Assembly: GCF_010470665.1 (NCBI RefSeq)
Contig: NZ_VOPZ01000005.1
Coordinates: forward strand, 345,405-378,902
Length of the DNA stretch: 33,498 bases
Origin: Desulfovibrio sp. JC022
Lineage (GTDB): Bacteria; Desulfobacterota; Desulfovibrionia; Desulfovibrionales; Desulfovibrionaceae
Direction of reading: 5' to 3'
The position numbers and the translations under genes are program-made. Position 1 is the first letter of the stretch. The number at the start of each line of letters is the position of its first letter. Of this stretch, positions 8,941 through 16,832 are shown in pieces. The notes under the pieces are model-generated. The model was not told the origin of the DNA. It saw only the letters and a program-made list of their open reading frames with translations, and made no database searches.

Positions 8941-9671
8941 GAAAATTGATTCCCTTACTCCTGCTGCTCATCGCTGCCAGCGGATGCTCCGTAAAACGTG
9001 CGGGCAGCCGGATTGAAGCTGAAATAATGAGCCAGCAGACAACCATGTACCAAGAGCAGGAAATTGAGCCGTTGGTGGAAGAAGCCGCGCTCAAAGTTGC
9101 CGGGCATTATCCTCCGGGCCGGACCGTCCTGCACCTGAATGTTCCTGACAACGACTTCGGCTGGAAATTCGACGCCAGTCTCCGCGCACAGGGTTTCCAA
9201 TTCAGCCCCGCATCCACTGATCCCAACGTGCTGGATATGGACATGGTCTTTGATGGCATCGGCAACAGCACCCTCTACTACCTGCATGTCAAAGCTTCGG
9301 ACGGCTGGTCTTTCGGGCAGGTCTACAGCCTCACCCATGATGGATTTGAAAAAGCCGGTCTGCTGACTCAGACCCCCGCCTTTTTTGAGTTCGTGGGCAA
9401 TGACTCCAAGCAGGTTGAATCCCCTCTTGACGAAGACTGGAACATCATTCCCGGCGGTCTGCGGGATCAGCTCAAACGCTGGGCCGGTCGCGCTGAATAC
9501 ACACTGGTCTGGAAAGCTCCCCACGACTTCCAGATGCAGGCCGAAGCCACTTTCCGGGACACCTTCCCCAGAGCCGTCAAACGGCTATTTTCCAGAATGC
9601 ACGCCAGCGGAAATTCACTGCGCGTAACCATCTATCAGGCCAACAAGGTCGTTGAAGTCTGCGAGGATTAA
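8937..9671 (+). CDS. TrbH-like lipoprotein fused to a TcpQ/PilL C-terminal domain
   Basis: A 244-residue lipoprotein: a hydrophobic signal ending in a lipobox (AASGC, Cys17). Residues about 40-145 resemble TrbH, with HYPPGRTVLHLNVPDNDFG and LRAQGFQF close to the YPPA...FG...LRAQGY pattern of RP4 TrbH. Residues about 155-244 do not belong to TrbH. They match the TcpQ/PilL C-terminal pattern: Trp, then Gly plus LRDQLKRWAGRAEYTLVW, then AVKRLF and an IYQAN...V end. In R64 and Vibrio, that domain is part of a protein that stabilises the type IVb secretin. The gene ends one base before the secretin gene pilN and starts inside trbG, exactly where trbH and pilL would meet. The fusion call comes from motif reading and gene position; a structure prediction would settle it. 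Confidence 0.72.
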   Translation: MRKLIPLLLLLIAASGCSVKRAGSRIEAEIMSQQTTMYQEQEIEPLVEEAALKVAGHYPPGRTVLHLNVPDNDFGWKFDASLRAQGFQFSPASTDPNVLDMDMVFDGIGNSTLYYLHVKASDGWSFGQVYSLTHDGFEKAGLLTQTPAFFEFVGNDSKQVESPLDEDWNIIPGGLRDQLKRWAGRAEYTLVWKAPHDFQMQAEATFRDTFPRAVKRLFSRMHASGNSLRVTIYQANKVVEVCED

Positions 9672-9672
9672 C

Positions 9673-11202
9673 ATGAAACGAGTTCTTTTATTTATGCTCT
9701 GCGTCTGTCTGTTTGTCGGCGGATGCACCAATTTCCAGCCTTCCCCGCAGGAACGGTCGGTGAAGGGCCGCGCCGCTTCCATGCGCCAAGCGACCATGAA
9801 AAAGACAGTCACAGTTGTTCATGCGCCTTACGTGGGCGCGGTTCCCGTGGAACTGGACAACAACAAGCTGCCTACCGTCTTTTCCAGACGAATTACCCTC
9901 AATCTCAGACACCCGCTGACCGCGCCGGAACTGGCAAGGAAAATCAGCGAGCAGGTTCCCGTTCATATCGAGGTAGTGCAGGAGGCGGACAGCAATGTGC
10001 ATGTTGCGCAGGAAAATCAGGAACGCAAAACACCTGAACGCATGCAGCTCATGTATGACGGCCAGCTTAAAGGCTTGCTGGATAACATGTGTGAATTCTT
10101 CGGCATGGGCTGGGAGTATGACTCCATCCGGGCCAAGGTTCAAATTGCCCGTTTGCAGACCAGATCCTTCAGCCTTGATGTTGCGCCGGGGAATATCAAA
10201 TACGAATCGACCATCACCAATAAATCTCAGACTTCCGGCAATTCCGGCAACGCCAACAACATCAACGGCGTGGGCCAGACAACCAAGACTTCGGACAGTG
10301 TCAGCCAGACATCCCAGACCAACAAAGCCAGCTTTGAGGGAGATGTCTGGAAAGACACCCAAAGAGCGGTGGAAGCCATGCTCAGCAAGGACGGTAGGGT
10401 TGTGGTCAACGAAGCCGCCGGAATGGTTACGGTTACCGACACCAGCACAGTCCTGCGCCGGGTTGAAAAATATATCAGCTCCCTCAACTCAAAGATGGGC
10501 AGGCAGGTCGCCCTTGCGGTCAAGGTCTGGTCGCTGGAGCTGAACCGCAATGCCGATACCGGCTTCAATCTTGAGACCGCCCTCAAGGCAGGTCAATCAA
10601 GCTTCAGCCTGCTCGGCGGACAGCCGCACAGCTCCCTTGCCGGTGCGGGAACTCTGACCGCCGCAATTCTTGACGGCAATTGGAAGGACACCAAGCTCAT
10701 GCTTCGCGCCCTGCGTCAGCGTGGGCGCACAACCCTGCTGACTTCCGGTTCCGGGATCGTGATGAACAATCAGGCCTTGCCGGTTCAGGTAGTCAAACGT
10801 GATTCCTATCTCGCCGGGGTCAGCTCAACCACCACTGAAAACTCCATGCAGACCTCGGAACTCACGCCGGGTGAGGTTTCCACCGGATTTTCCATGACCG
10901 TACTTCCGCACATCATGGATAACCGCAAGGCCATTCTGCAATACAACATAACTCTATCTTCACTGGATTCCATGAAGGAATTCTCCTCCGGCTCCATGAC
11001 TATCCAGTTGCCGCAGGTTTCCACCCGCAGCTTCAGCCAGCGGGTCAAAATGAAGTGCGGTCAGACTCTGGTGCTGGCCGGATTCGAGCAGGAAAGCAAT
11101 CAGGATTCCAAGGGCATCGGCATCACCTCCGGCGGACTCAGCCGGCAGTACGGCAAAAGCCTGATCATCATCACCATTGAAATGGAAAGTGCCGGGGTTT
11201 AG
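9673..11202 (+). CDS. pilN: PilN, type IVb pilus secretin lipoprotein
   Basis: The ATG at 9673, one base after the preceding stop, gives 509 residues; an upstream TTG at 9652 is less likely. It starts with a lipoprotein signal (lipobox VGGC, Cys18). After periplasmic N-domains come a Ser/Thr/Asn/Gln-rich linker (about 180-215), a second N-domain (VVVNEAAGMVTVTD), and a C-terminal secretin domain with the ending KMKCGQTLVLAGFE and a final short strand. This is the organisation of R64 PilN and related outer-membrane channels that let thin pili cross the outer membrane. It opens the pilus operon inside the trb region. Confidence 0.9.
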   Translation: MKRVLLFMLCVCLFVGGCTNFQPSPQERSVKGRAASMRQATMKKTVTVVHAPYVGAVPVELDNNKLPTVFSRRITLNLRHPLTAPELARKISEQVPVHIEVVQEADSNVHVAQENQERKTPERMQLMYDGQLKGLLDNMCEFFGMGWEYDSIRAKVQIARLQTRSFSLDVAPGNIKYESTITNKSQTSGNSGNANNINGVGQTTKTSDSVSQTSQTNKASFEGDVWKDTQRAVEAMLSKDGRVVVNEAAGMVTVTDTSTVLRRVEKYISSLNSKMGRQVALAVKVWSLELNRNADTGFNLETALKAGQSSFSLLGGQPHSSLAGAGTLTAAILDGNWKDTKLMLRALRQRGRTTLLTSGSGIVMNNQALPVQVVKRDSYLAGVSSTTTENSMQTSELTPGEVSTGFSMTVLPHIMDNRKAILQYNITLSSLDSMKEFSSGSMTIQLPQVSTRSFSQRVKMKCGQTLVLAGFEQESNQDSKGIGITSGGLSRQYGKSLIIITIEMESAGV

Positions 11203-11204
11203 CT

Positions 11205-12428
11205 ATGCAAACTATTATCATCAAAAAGAAAAAGTACGCTATCGGCCTCTGGTGGCAGTTCATTAACGGCTCCGGCAAACGCAAAGACGCGCTGGAACAG
11301 GCCCGCATTCTGGCCGAGAAATTCCCCGAAGGCGGCTACAACTGCGTTGCCATCAGAAAACAGCAATTCGGCCTTGGCAACTGCGCAGAAGCAAAAATCA
11401 AACGTCTGCCCTCACTGGCCTGTGCGCTGGTTGAGCGTTCTCTGCCCACATGGATCGGAATGTTCTGCCTCGGTGAAAAATTGTGGTGGGTCTGTGCGGC
11501 CAGCAAGAAAAACATCGCTGCTGAAGGCGACCACTACTTCAGCTCACGGACCGAAGCAGAAGCCCACTTCAACAACCTCAAATCCCTGTCCGACTGGGAT
11601 AACAACGAAATCCTTTGCGAAACCGTTGAAGAGTCCATGGACCATTTCAACGGACTGCTGCGGGTTTCTGAAAAAGTTCAACCGTTAGTTGAAGAAAACA
11701 GCCGAGGCTTGTGGATTTCCTGTGCTGCGCTGTGCGCGGCCCTGATCATAGGCTGGTTGATCTGGGACCAGTTTCAGCAGGATCAGCTTGCGGAGCTGCG
11801 CAGACTTGCCGCCATTGAGAGCAGCCTCAAGCAGCAGGAACTTGCGCCGGTTCTTATAGATCTCGACACACTCTTCACAAAGGAATGGAACGAAAGCGCG
11901 CTGCCTTCAGCTTTTGCATATGAGTTCCTGCGTGCCGTGCGCCACACCGAACCGTACACACTCGGCTGGAAGCTGAAATCCATCATCCGCAATGATGAAG
12001 GCATTTACATGGCTTGGCTGCATCAACAGGGTGCGCAATTTACCGACCGTCCCGGCAATTCCACTCTCGGAACTCGCCCGGAGCTGGCTGAAATCAGCAT
12101 TCCGTACTCACTCAAAAATCAGCGGGCAGCGCAGAAGCTGGGCCACAAATCCGAAGTCACAGCCCGACTCTATGAGCTGACTCGCGTTCTCGGCGCAAAG
12201 CTGCGCCTGAACTGGAAAAAGCCCGAAATCAAAAAGCTCGGCAAAGCAAATCAGCATACCGCTCCGTGGATCAAAGGAGAATGGAAGCTGTCTGCTCTGC
12301 CGTCAATTTCTGTCATTTCCGAACCGCTCTTCTTTGAACTGGACACCATCCCCGGTCTGGTTCTCGCAAAAATCAATTTCACTGAAAATAAATGCACCAT
12401 GGAGGGACAGATCTATGCGTCTTACTAA
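11205..12428 (+). CDS. pilO: PilO, type IVb pilus accessory inner-membrane protein
   Basis: A 407-residue protein placed between the secretin and PilP, where R64 has pilO. It has a large cytoplasmic N-terminal domain (about 1-160) rich in Trp and charged residues, one membrane helix (about 166-186), a short helical connector (QFQQDQLAELRRLAAIE) and a periplasmic domain of roughly 190 residues. Bitopic PilO2-type proteins of this shape form the inner-membrane alignment complex with PilP and the secretin. Assignment depends on topology, size and gene order more than on a sharp motif. It overlaps pilP by 14 bases. Confidence 0.75.
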   Translation: MQTIIIKKKKYAIGLWWQFINGSGKRKDALEQARILAEKFPEGGYNCVAIRKQQFGLGNCAEAKIKRLPSLACALVERSLPTWIGMFCLGEKLWWVCAASKKNIAAEGDHYFSSRTEAEAHFNNLKSLSDWDNNEILCETVEESMDHFNGLLRVSEKVQPLVEENSRGLWISCAALCAALIIGWLIWDQFQQDQLAELRRLAAIESSLKQQELAPVLIDLDTLFTKEWNESALPSAFAYEFLRAVRHTEPYTLGWKLKSIIRNDEGIYMAWLHQQGAQFTDRPGNSTLGTRPELAEISIPYSLKNQRAAQKLGHKSEVTARLYELTRVLGAKLRLNWKKPEIKKLGKANQHTAPWIKGEWKLSALPSISVISEPLFFELDTIPGLVLAKINFTENKCTMEGQIYASY

Positions 12429-13074
12429 CCTCGTCCTGATCGTGCTCCTGCTGGCGACTGCCGTCTACGCACAGGAATCGGCTGATCTGGATTCTTTAGC
12501 CGATCCGCTGATTTCCGCTCCTGCAAACGGCTCCATGCCGGTTGGAAACGGTACTGCGTTTAATGCAACCGCTGCGGGACATGGCAACGGAACAAACGCG
12601 ACATTCACGGCTTTCTACGAAGCCACCAACAGCACAAGTAACGCTACAACCATCCAGCCTGATTCTGCCAAGAAACAAACATCGGCAAGGCCCAGAATCA
12701 GCGGCCCAGCCTTTGTTTCCCTTGAAGGCTTGAGTGCGCTTCATTCACAGCTCGACGTCCTCAATATGCAGGTCAAAATTGCTGAGAAGCAAAAGAAACT
12801 GCGCGAGCTGACCATGCCGATCATCCCGGTCCTGCCTCCCTCTTCAGCAGCTCCCAAAACTGCAGTGAAAAAGAAAAGCCGTCCGGTCTGGCCCAAGATC
12901 GTTTCAATCCAAGGCGTGGACGGAAGGCTCTCCGCAACTCTGATCAGTCGTGACGGCTTGCAGACCGTGACCGAGGGGGCAATCGCAGGTGTCGGCAGGG
13001 TCGAGAGCATCACCCCGCAATCAGTGGTTATCCGTCATAACGGCAAGAACATTCCCTTGAAATTCGAGGAGTAA
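12415..13074 (+). CDS. pilP: PilP, type IVb pilus periplasmic protein with sequon-rich linker
   Basis: The ATG at 12415 follows a strong GGAGGG site and gives 219 residues; a longer frame from 12334 is inside pilO. A signal peptide (about 19 residues, VYA-Q) leads into a low-complexity Asn/Thr/Gly/Ala linker (about 38-80) holding seven N-X-S/T sequons. A helical segment (LDVLNMQVKIAEKQKKLREL, about 118-137) and a C-terminal homology region (IVSIQGVDGRLSATLI to IPLKFEE) follow; these match PilP, which links PilO to the secretin. R64 PilP is about 150 residues, so the linker accounts for most of the extra length. Confidence 0.8.
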   Translation: MRLTNLVLIVLLLATAVYAQESADLDSLADPLISAPANGSMPVGNGTAFNATAAGHGNGTNATFTAFYEATNSTSNATTIQPDSAKKQTSARPRISGPAFVSLEGLSALHSQLDVLNMQVKIAEKQKKLRELTMPIIPVLPPSSAAPKTAVKKKSRPVWPKIVSIQGVDGRLSATLISRDGLQTVTEGAIAGVGRVESITPQSVVIRHNGKNIPLKFEE

Positions 13075-13079
13075 GCCAC

Positions 13080-14672
13080 ATGACCAACAACGAAATACCA
13101 GAGATTCTGCAAGAACGGGTCATGCTCCTTGAGGGCGTGATCCTGATCTCTGCGGAACTGGAAGACGACGCACATCTGATGTCCTTCCTCAGCTATGCCG
13201 CCCGCAAAGGTTACATGGAAACCAAGCGTGTTGAAGCCAGTGAATTCCAGAAGCTGCGCAAGAAGCATCACACCCGCATTGAGACAGAAAGCGACATTCA
13301 GACCCTTGCCGTGGACATCATCGCCGATGCCCATAAGCAGGGCGCGTCCGACATCCATTTGACCGATGAAGGACCGTTTGCCTCCATCAAATTCCGCAAA
13401 CTGGGCATGGTGCAGGATTACAAGCAGCTCAAAGGCGAGCGTGGCCGCAAGATCATTGTGGCCATCTATCAGACCATGTCCAATCAGGTCGATTCGACCT
13501 TCATTCCCAGTGAGCGGCAGGACGGCAGGATCGTGAACAATGACTTCCTGCCCTCGGAAGTTCATTCCATCCGTATTCATACCGAACCGCTGGAATGCGC
13601 TATGGCCGACAACGGCACCGGGACCTTCATGGCCCTGCGTCTGCTCTATGACCGCACCACGGCCAAGGGCAATCTGGCTGGGCGGCTTAGCAGTCTCGGA
13701 TATTCCGAACAGCACAGGCGCGACTTTCAGACCTTGACCCAGCGGTCCGGGCTTTCGCTGCTTTCCGGTCCCACCGGACACGGCAAAAGTACCGCGCTGA
13801 AGCACATCATGGAAAGCATGGCCGAGGAGAATCCCGAAAAGAACTACCTCGCCATTGAAGATCCGCCGGAATACCCGCTGGAACGGGTCAAGCAGGTCCG
13901 GGTCAGCACTAACGATCAGGATGAAAACAGAGGCCGGGCTTACCGCAACGCCATTGCCGGAGCCATGCGTTCCGACCCGGACGAAATCATGATCGGTGAG
14001 ATCCGCTTTCCGCAGGCTGCTTCCGCCGCACTGGATGCCGCCCAGACCGGGCACGGCGTCTGGACTACGGTTCACGCCAACTCGGCCTTTGGAATCATTC
14101 AGCGCATGGTCTCCCTGCTACGTGCAGCCAATTACCCTGACCCGCTGGAATATCTCTGCGACCACACAGTGCTTTCCGGCCTGCATCATCAACGGTTAGT
14201 CCCGGTGCTCTGCCCCAAGTGCAGGATGCCTATCAAAGACGTCTTTGCCCTTGGTCCCAACAACGAACTTCGCCGCAGAAGCCTTCCGCAACCGCTTTTG
14301 GAACGGCTCATGTCCACCATAACCGACATGGATCAGATTCATATTCGTGGTGAAGGCTGCACTGAGTGCGCGGGCATGGGCATCATCGGCCAGACCGTTG
14401 CCGCTGAGCTGGTCCCCACCGACCATGTAATCCTTAACGCCATCCGCAACGGCAACATGGACGCGGCCTACACCCACTGGCGGCATGAGTTGAACGGCAG
14501 AACCTTTGTGGACCATGCCCTTGAACTCATTCAGACCGGTGTAGTTGATCCCTGCCTCGCTGAACTGCGGCTCGGTGTTCCGCTGGATTACGATCGCAAA
14601 AATGCTGGGTTCACTACCAGCCACATAGAAACATTCCCGCAAAGAAGCGAGTTTGCCCATGCAGTTGTTTAA
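13080..14672 (+). CDS. pilQ: PilQ, type IVb pilus assembly ATPase
   Basis: A 530-residue secretion ATPase of the GspE/VirB11 superfamily. Motifs in order are the AHKQGASDIHLTDEG entry, Walker A SGPTGHGKST (Lys236), an Asp box (IEDPPEYPLE), Walker B-like DEIMIGEIR, and a His box (GHGVWTTVHANS). A C-terminal four-Cys unit (CPKC and CTEC) probably binds zinc, as in assembly ATPases. It would power extension of the thin pilus from the cytoplasm. No second, retraction-type ATPase is seen in the window. It overlaps pilR by 14 bases. Confidence 0.95.
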   Translation: MTNNEIPEILQERVMLLEGVILISAELEDDAHLMSFLSYAARKGYMETKRVEASEFQKLRKKHHTRIETESDIQTLAVDIIADAHKQGASDIHLTDEGPFASIKFRKLGMVQDYKQLKGERGRKIIVAIYQTMSNQVDSTFIPSERQDGRIVNNDFLPSEVHSIRIHTEPLECAMADNGTGTFMALRLLYDRTTAKGNLAGRLSSLGYSEQHRRDFQTLTQRSGLSLLSGPTGHGKSTALKHIMESMAEENPEKNYLAIEDPPEYPLERVKQVRVSTNDQDENRGRAYRNAIAGAMRSDPDEIMIGEIRFPQAASAALDAAQTGHGVWTTVHANSAFGIIQRMVSLLRAANYPDPLEYLCDHTVLSGLHHQRLVPVLCPKCRMPIKDVFALGPNNELRRRSLPQPLLERLMSTITDMDQIHIRGEGCTECAGMGIIGQTVAAELVPTDHVILNAIRNGNMDAAYTHWRHELNGRTFVDHALELIQTGVVDPCLAELRLGVPLDYDRKNAGFTTSHIETFPQRSEFAHAVV

Positions 14673-15729
14673 GCACACCAACCTGCTGGCAAAGCTCTTC
14701 TTTACCCAGCAGGTACGGATCAGGGTTTACCGCAAACTCGCGGCCATGACCCGCCACGGAATTCTCATGGCAGATGCCGTCAGCTACATTGAAGAACGCT
14801 ACGCCAAGCAGCGCAATCTGCTCAGCCCGGTACTCTCTGAAGTTTCGGCCCGCATCAATTCCGGGGACAGTATCCATGAAGCTCTGCGCGGTTTCATCCC
14901 AGCTGAAGAAGCAATGCTTCTTCAGAGCGGCATGGAATCGGGGAAGCTTCACGAAGCCCTTGAATTTTGCGTCCGGCTTATCAAAGCCCGGTTAATGATC
15001 GTTAGCTCCATGTGGAAAGCATTGAGCTACCCGACGATCCTGATCATTGCCCTGATCGCTCTGCTGCTGGTGCTTTCACGCTACGTAGTCCCCAAGCTTG
15101 CCGAGCTTTCCGACCCTTCCCGCTGGGTGGGCAGCGCAAAGACTCTCTATCAGGTGGCCGGATTCGTGGATTCCACCTTCGGGACCATTCTGCTTGCCGG
15201 GACTGTGCTGCTCTTCCTTGCTTCACTGGCGACCATCAAAATCTGGACCGGCAAAATCCGGGTCCGTTTTGATGGCATGCCGCCGTGGTCATTCTACCGG
15301 CTGATCATCGGCAGCCTCTGGCTCTTCACCCTCTCAACCCTGATGAAATCCGGGATTCAGCTCTCACAAGCCATGAACGACATGCTTGATACTCCCGGTT
15401 CCAGTCCGTGGCTCAAGGAACGGCTGAACTCGGTCAAGGCCCAGCTCAATCTCGGCAAGGGGATCGGAGAGGCTTTGGACGATTCCGGCTACCGCTTCCC
15501 CGCTCAAACCATCATCGAAGATCTGCGCATCTACTCCACACTTCCCGGCTTTGATACCCGGCTGCACCTCATTGCCGAGGAATGGCTAGCTGAAGGCATG
15601 GAAACAATCAAAGCGCAGGCCAAAATCATCAACATAACCTGCATCATCGGCATCAGTTCAATGATCACCAGCATCGTGCTCGCGGTGACATCACTTCAAC
15701 AGCAACTTGGTCAAAACATGGGATATTAA
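14659..15729 (+). CDS. pilR: PilR, GspF-type inner-membrane platform protein
   Basis: The ATG at 14659 gives 356 residues (a TTG two codons upstream is possible). The protein has the duplicated GspF/TcpE-type cytoplasmic domains: the first with the ESGKLHEALEFC segment, the second with NLGKGIGEALDDSG. Membrane helices lie at about 122-145, 170-195 and 325-350. This is the platform on which PilQ acts to push pilin into the fibre. The gene overlaps pilQ by 14 bases and is followed by pilS after 12 bases. Confidence 0.9.
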   Translation: MQLFKHTNLLAKLFFTQQVRIRVYRKLAAMTRHGILMADAVSYIEERYAKQRNLLSPVLSEVSARINSGDSIHEALRGFIPAEEAMLLQSGMESGKLHEALEFCVRLIKARLMIVSSMWKALSYPTILIIALIALLLVLSRYVVPKLAELSDPSRWVGSAKTLYQVAGFVDSTFGTILLAGTVLLFLASLATIKIWTGKIRVRFDGMPPWSFYRLIIGSLWLFTLSTLMKSGIQLSQAMNDMLDTPGSSPWLKERLNSVKAQLNLGKGIGEALDDSGYRFPAQTIIEDLRIYSTLPGFDTRLHLIAEEWLAEGMETIKAQAKIINITCIIGISSMITSIVLAVTSLQQQLGQNMGY

Positions 15730-15741
15730 AGGAAAAAAGAT

Positions 15742-16221
15742 ATGACATTACTTGAAACCCTCGGCGCACTGCTCATCGGCCTCATCGTACTCGGCGGCTC
15801 CGGCTACATGATTTCCAAAGGAATCGACAACGACAAAATCGCCAAGGCGGAACAGAACCTTTCCACCTTCCGCCTCGACATCAAGAACCTCTATCAGGGC
15901 GAGCCGGATTTCAACGGCCTGACCACAGACATTGCCGTGACCAACGAGGCCGTGCCTGACGGCATGATCAAAAGCAGTGGCGAAGTTCGCAACGTCTGGA
16001 ACGGTGCAGTAACCGTAGCCGCCGGAACCGATCCGACCACCTTCACCATCACCCACAACAGCGTTCCCGAATATGCCTGCGTGAAACTGGCCACTTTTCA
16101 GGCCGGTTCATGGGTTTCAGTCACAGTGAATGGCGTGGTCATCCAGCAGGCCAGCGGAATGGTTGCGGCCATCACCAACCAGCTCGCAACCACCAACACC
16201 ATCGTCTTCACCTCAAACTAA
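15742..16221 (+). CDS. pilS: PilS, major type IVb pilin without a leader peptide
   Basis: A 159-residue pilin whose reading frame begins exactly at the mature pilin N-terminus: Met1-Thr-Leu-Leu-Glu5 followed by a 20-residue hydrophobic helix, very like mature TcpA (MTLLEVII). Glu5 is the residue needed for pilin packing. Normal class IVb prepilins carry a 20-30 residue leader ending in Gly. Here the in-frame TAA of pilR lies only five codons upstream, and an AAAGGA ribosome site sits just before the ATG, so no in-frame leader is possible. The mature domain has one Cys only. It sits where R64 has pilS. Confidence 0.82.
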   Translation: MTLLETLGALLIGLIVLGGSGYMISKGIDNDKIAKAEQNLSTFRLDIKNLYQGEPDFNGLTTDIAVTNEAVPDGMIKSSGEVRNVWNGAVTVAAGTDPTTFTITHNSVPEYACVKLATFQAGSWVSVTVNGVVIQQASGMVAAITNQLATTNTIVFTSN

Positions 16222-16239
16222 CCGGGGCTTTGATTCAAT

Positions 16240-16668
16240 ATGAAAATCCTAGCCGCACTGTTCAGCATTCTCGGCGTCATGGCTCTTATCTTGGCCGAGT
16301 CCAGCTTCAGTCCCCGGACCTTTCAGGCCGAAGCGGTAGCCACCAATTACGGTGTCTACCGCGACGCCGTGAACAATTACGCGCTCAGCAATTCCGCCCC
16401 CGCATCCGGTGAAATATCAACCTCGCTTCTAAGGCTGCCTTCTGGCTGGAATCCCATCCGCAACTGGTCCAACCGCTTAGACAACGGACATATCTACGTC
16501 TGGGGGTCGGTCAATAAACTGGAGGCACAAGCAATCAGGGACTTGTTCCTGAACAGCTACGCCATTGGCATCAACCGCAACGGCAAGCTCTTCAACAAGT
16601 ACGGAACCGGCGTTTCACTGCCCCCGTTCATACCCGAAGGCTGCATTGTCAGCGTGATTAAGAAGTAA
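16240..16668 (+). CDS. pilM: PilM-like pilus protein
   Basis: A 142-residue protein with an N-terminal hydrophobic segment (about 4-20, signal anchor or signal peptide), an AEAVATNYGVYRDAVNNYALSN helix, and a C-terminal domain with LPSGWNPI, HIYVWG and LPPFIPEGCIVSVI. These pieces resemble R64 PilM, a small thin-pilus protein of similar size (about 145 residues). In R64, pilM precedes pilN; here it has moved behind pilS. The ribosome site is weak. Function in pilus assembly is not defined in detail. Confidence 0.7.
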   Translation: MKILAALFSILGVMALILAESSFSPRTFQAEAVATNYGVYRDAVNNYALSNSAPASGEISTSLLRLPSGWNPIRNWSNRLDNGHIYVWGSVNKLEAQAIRDLFLNSYAIGINRNGKLFNKYGTGVSLPPFIPEGCIVSVIKK

Positions 16669-16679
16669 GAGGGAATTGA

Positions 16680-16802
16680 TGCGCTTCGCGCTTTTGATGA
16701 TCGCATTTCGCCTCCGGCGGCCAAAGGGGATAATCCGCTCCGCTCTCAGTATCCGTAAGACTCGAAGCAAAGCTTCTCGCCTAACGGCTACAGGCCTTTG
16801 GA
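16680..16802. repeat. Multi-hairpin intergenic repeat (REP/ERIC-like) in the pilus operon
   Basis: The 164-base gap between pilM and pilV contains several nested or adjacent inverted repeats. GCGCTTCGCGC lies at 16681-16691 and CGCC-TCC-GGCG at 16709-16719. CCAAAGG at 16721-16727 pairs with CCTTTGG at 16795-16801, and GAAGC-AAA-GCTTC lies at 16764-16776. The long outer pairing encloses the others, so the transcript can fold into a branched structure. From memory, similar elements occur between genes in Desulfovibrio-type genomes; this was not searched. It could stabilise the upstream mRNA or reduce expression of pilV. Confidence 0.65.
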
Positions 16803-16832
16803 ATCCTTAGTTGGAGCGAAAAAGGAATATAA

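Noticed and set aside
15700-15760. An A-AAA-AAG slippery heptamer just before the pilS ATG could join a short upstream frame (TTG start) to the pilin by -1 frameshifting and supply a leader.
   Set aside because: The joined leader would end in Asp, not the Gly required by prepilin peptidase, and the A-rich stretch is explained by the ribosome site. The direct ATG start is simpler.
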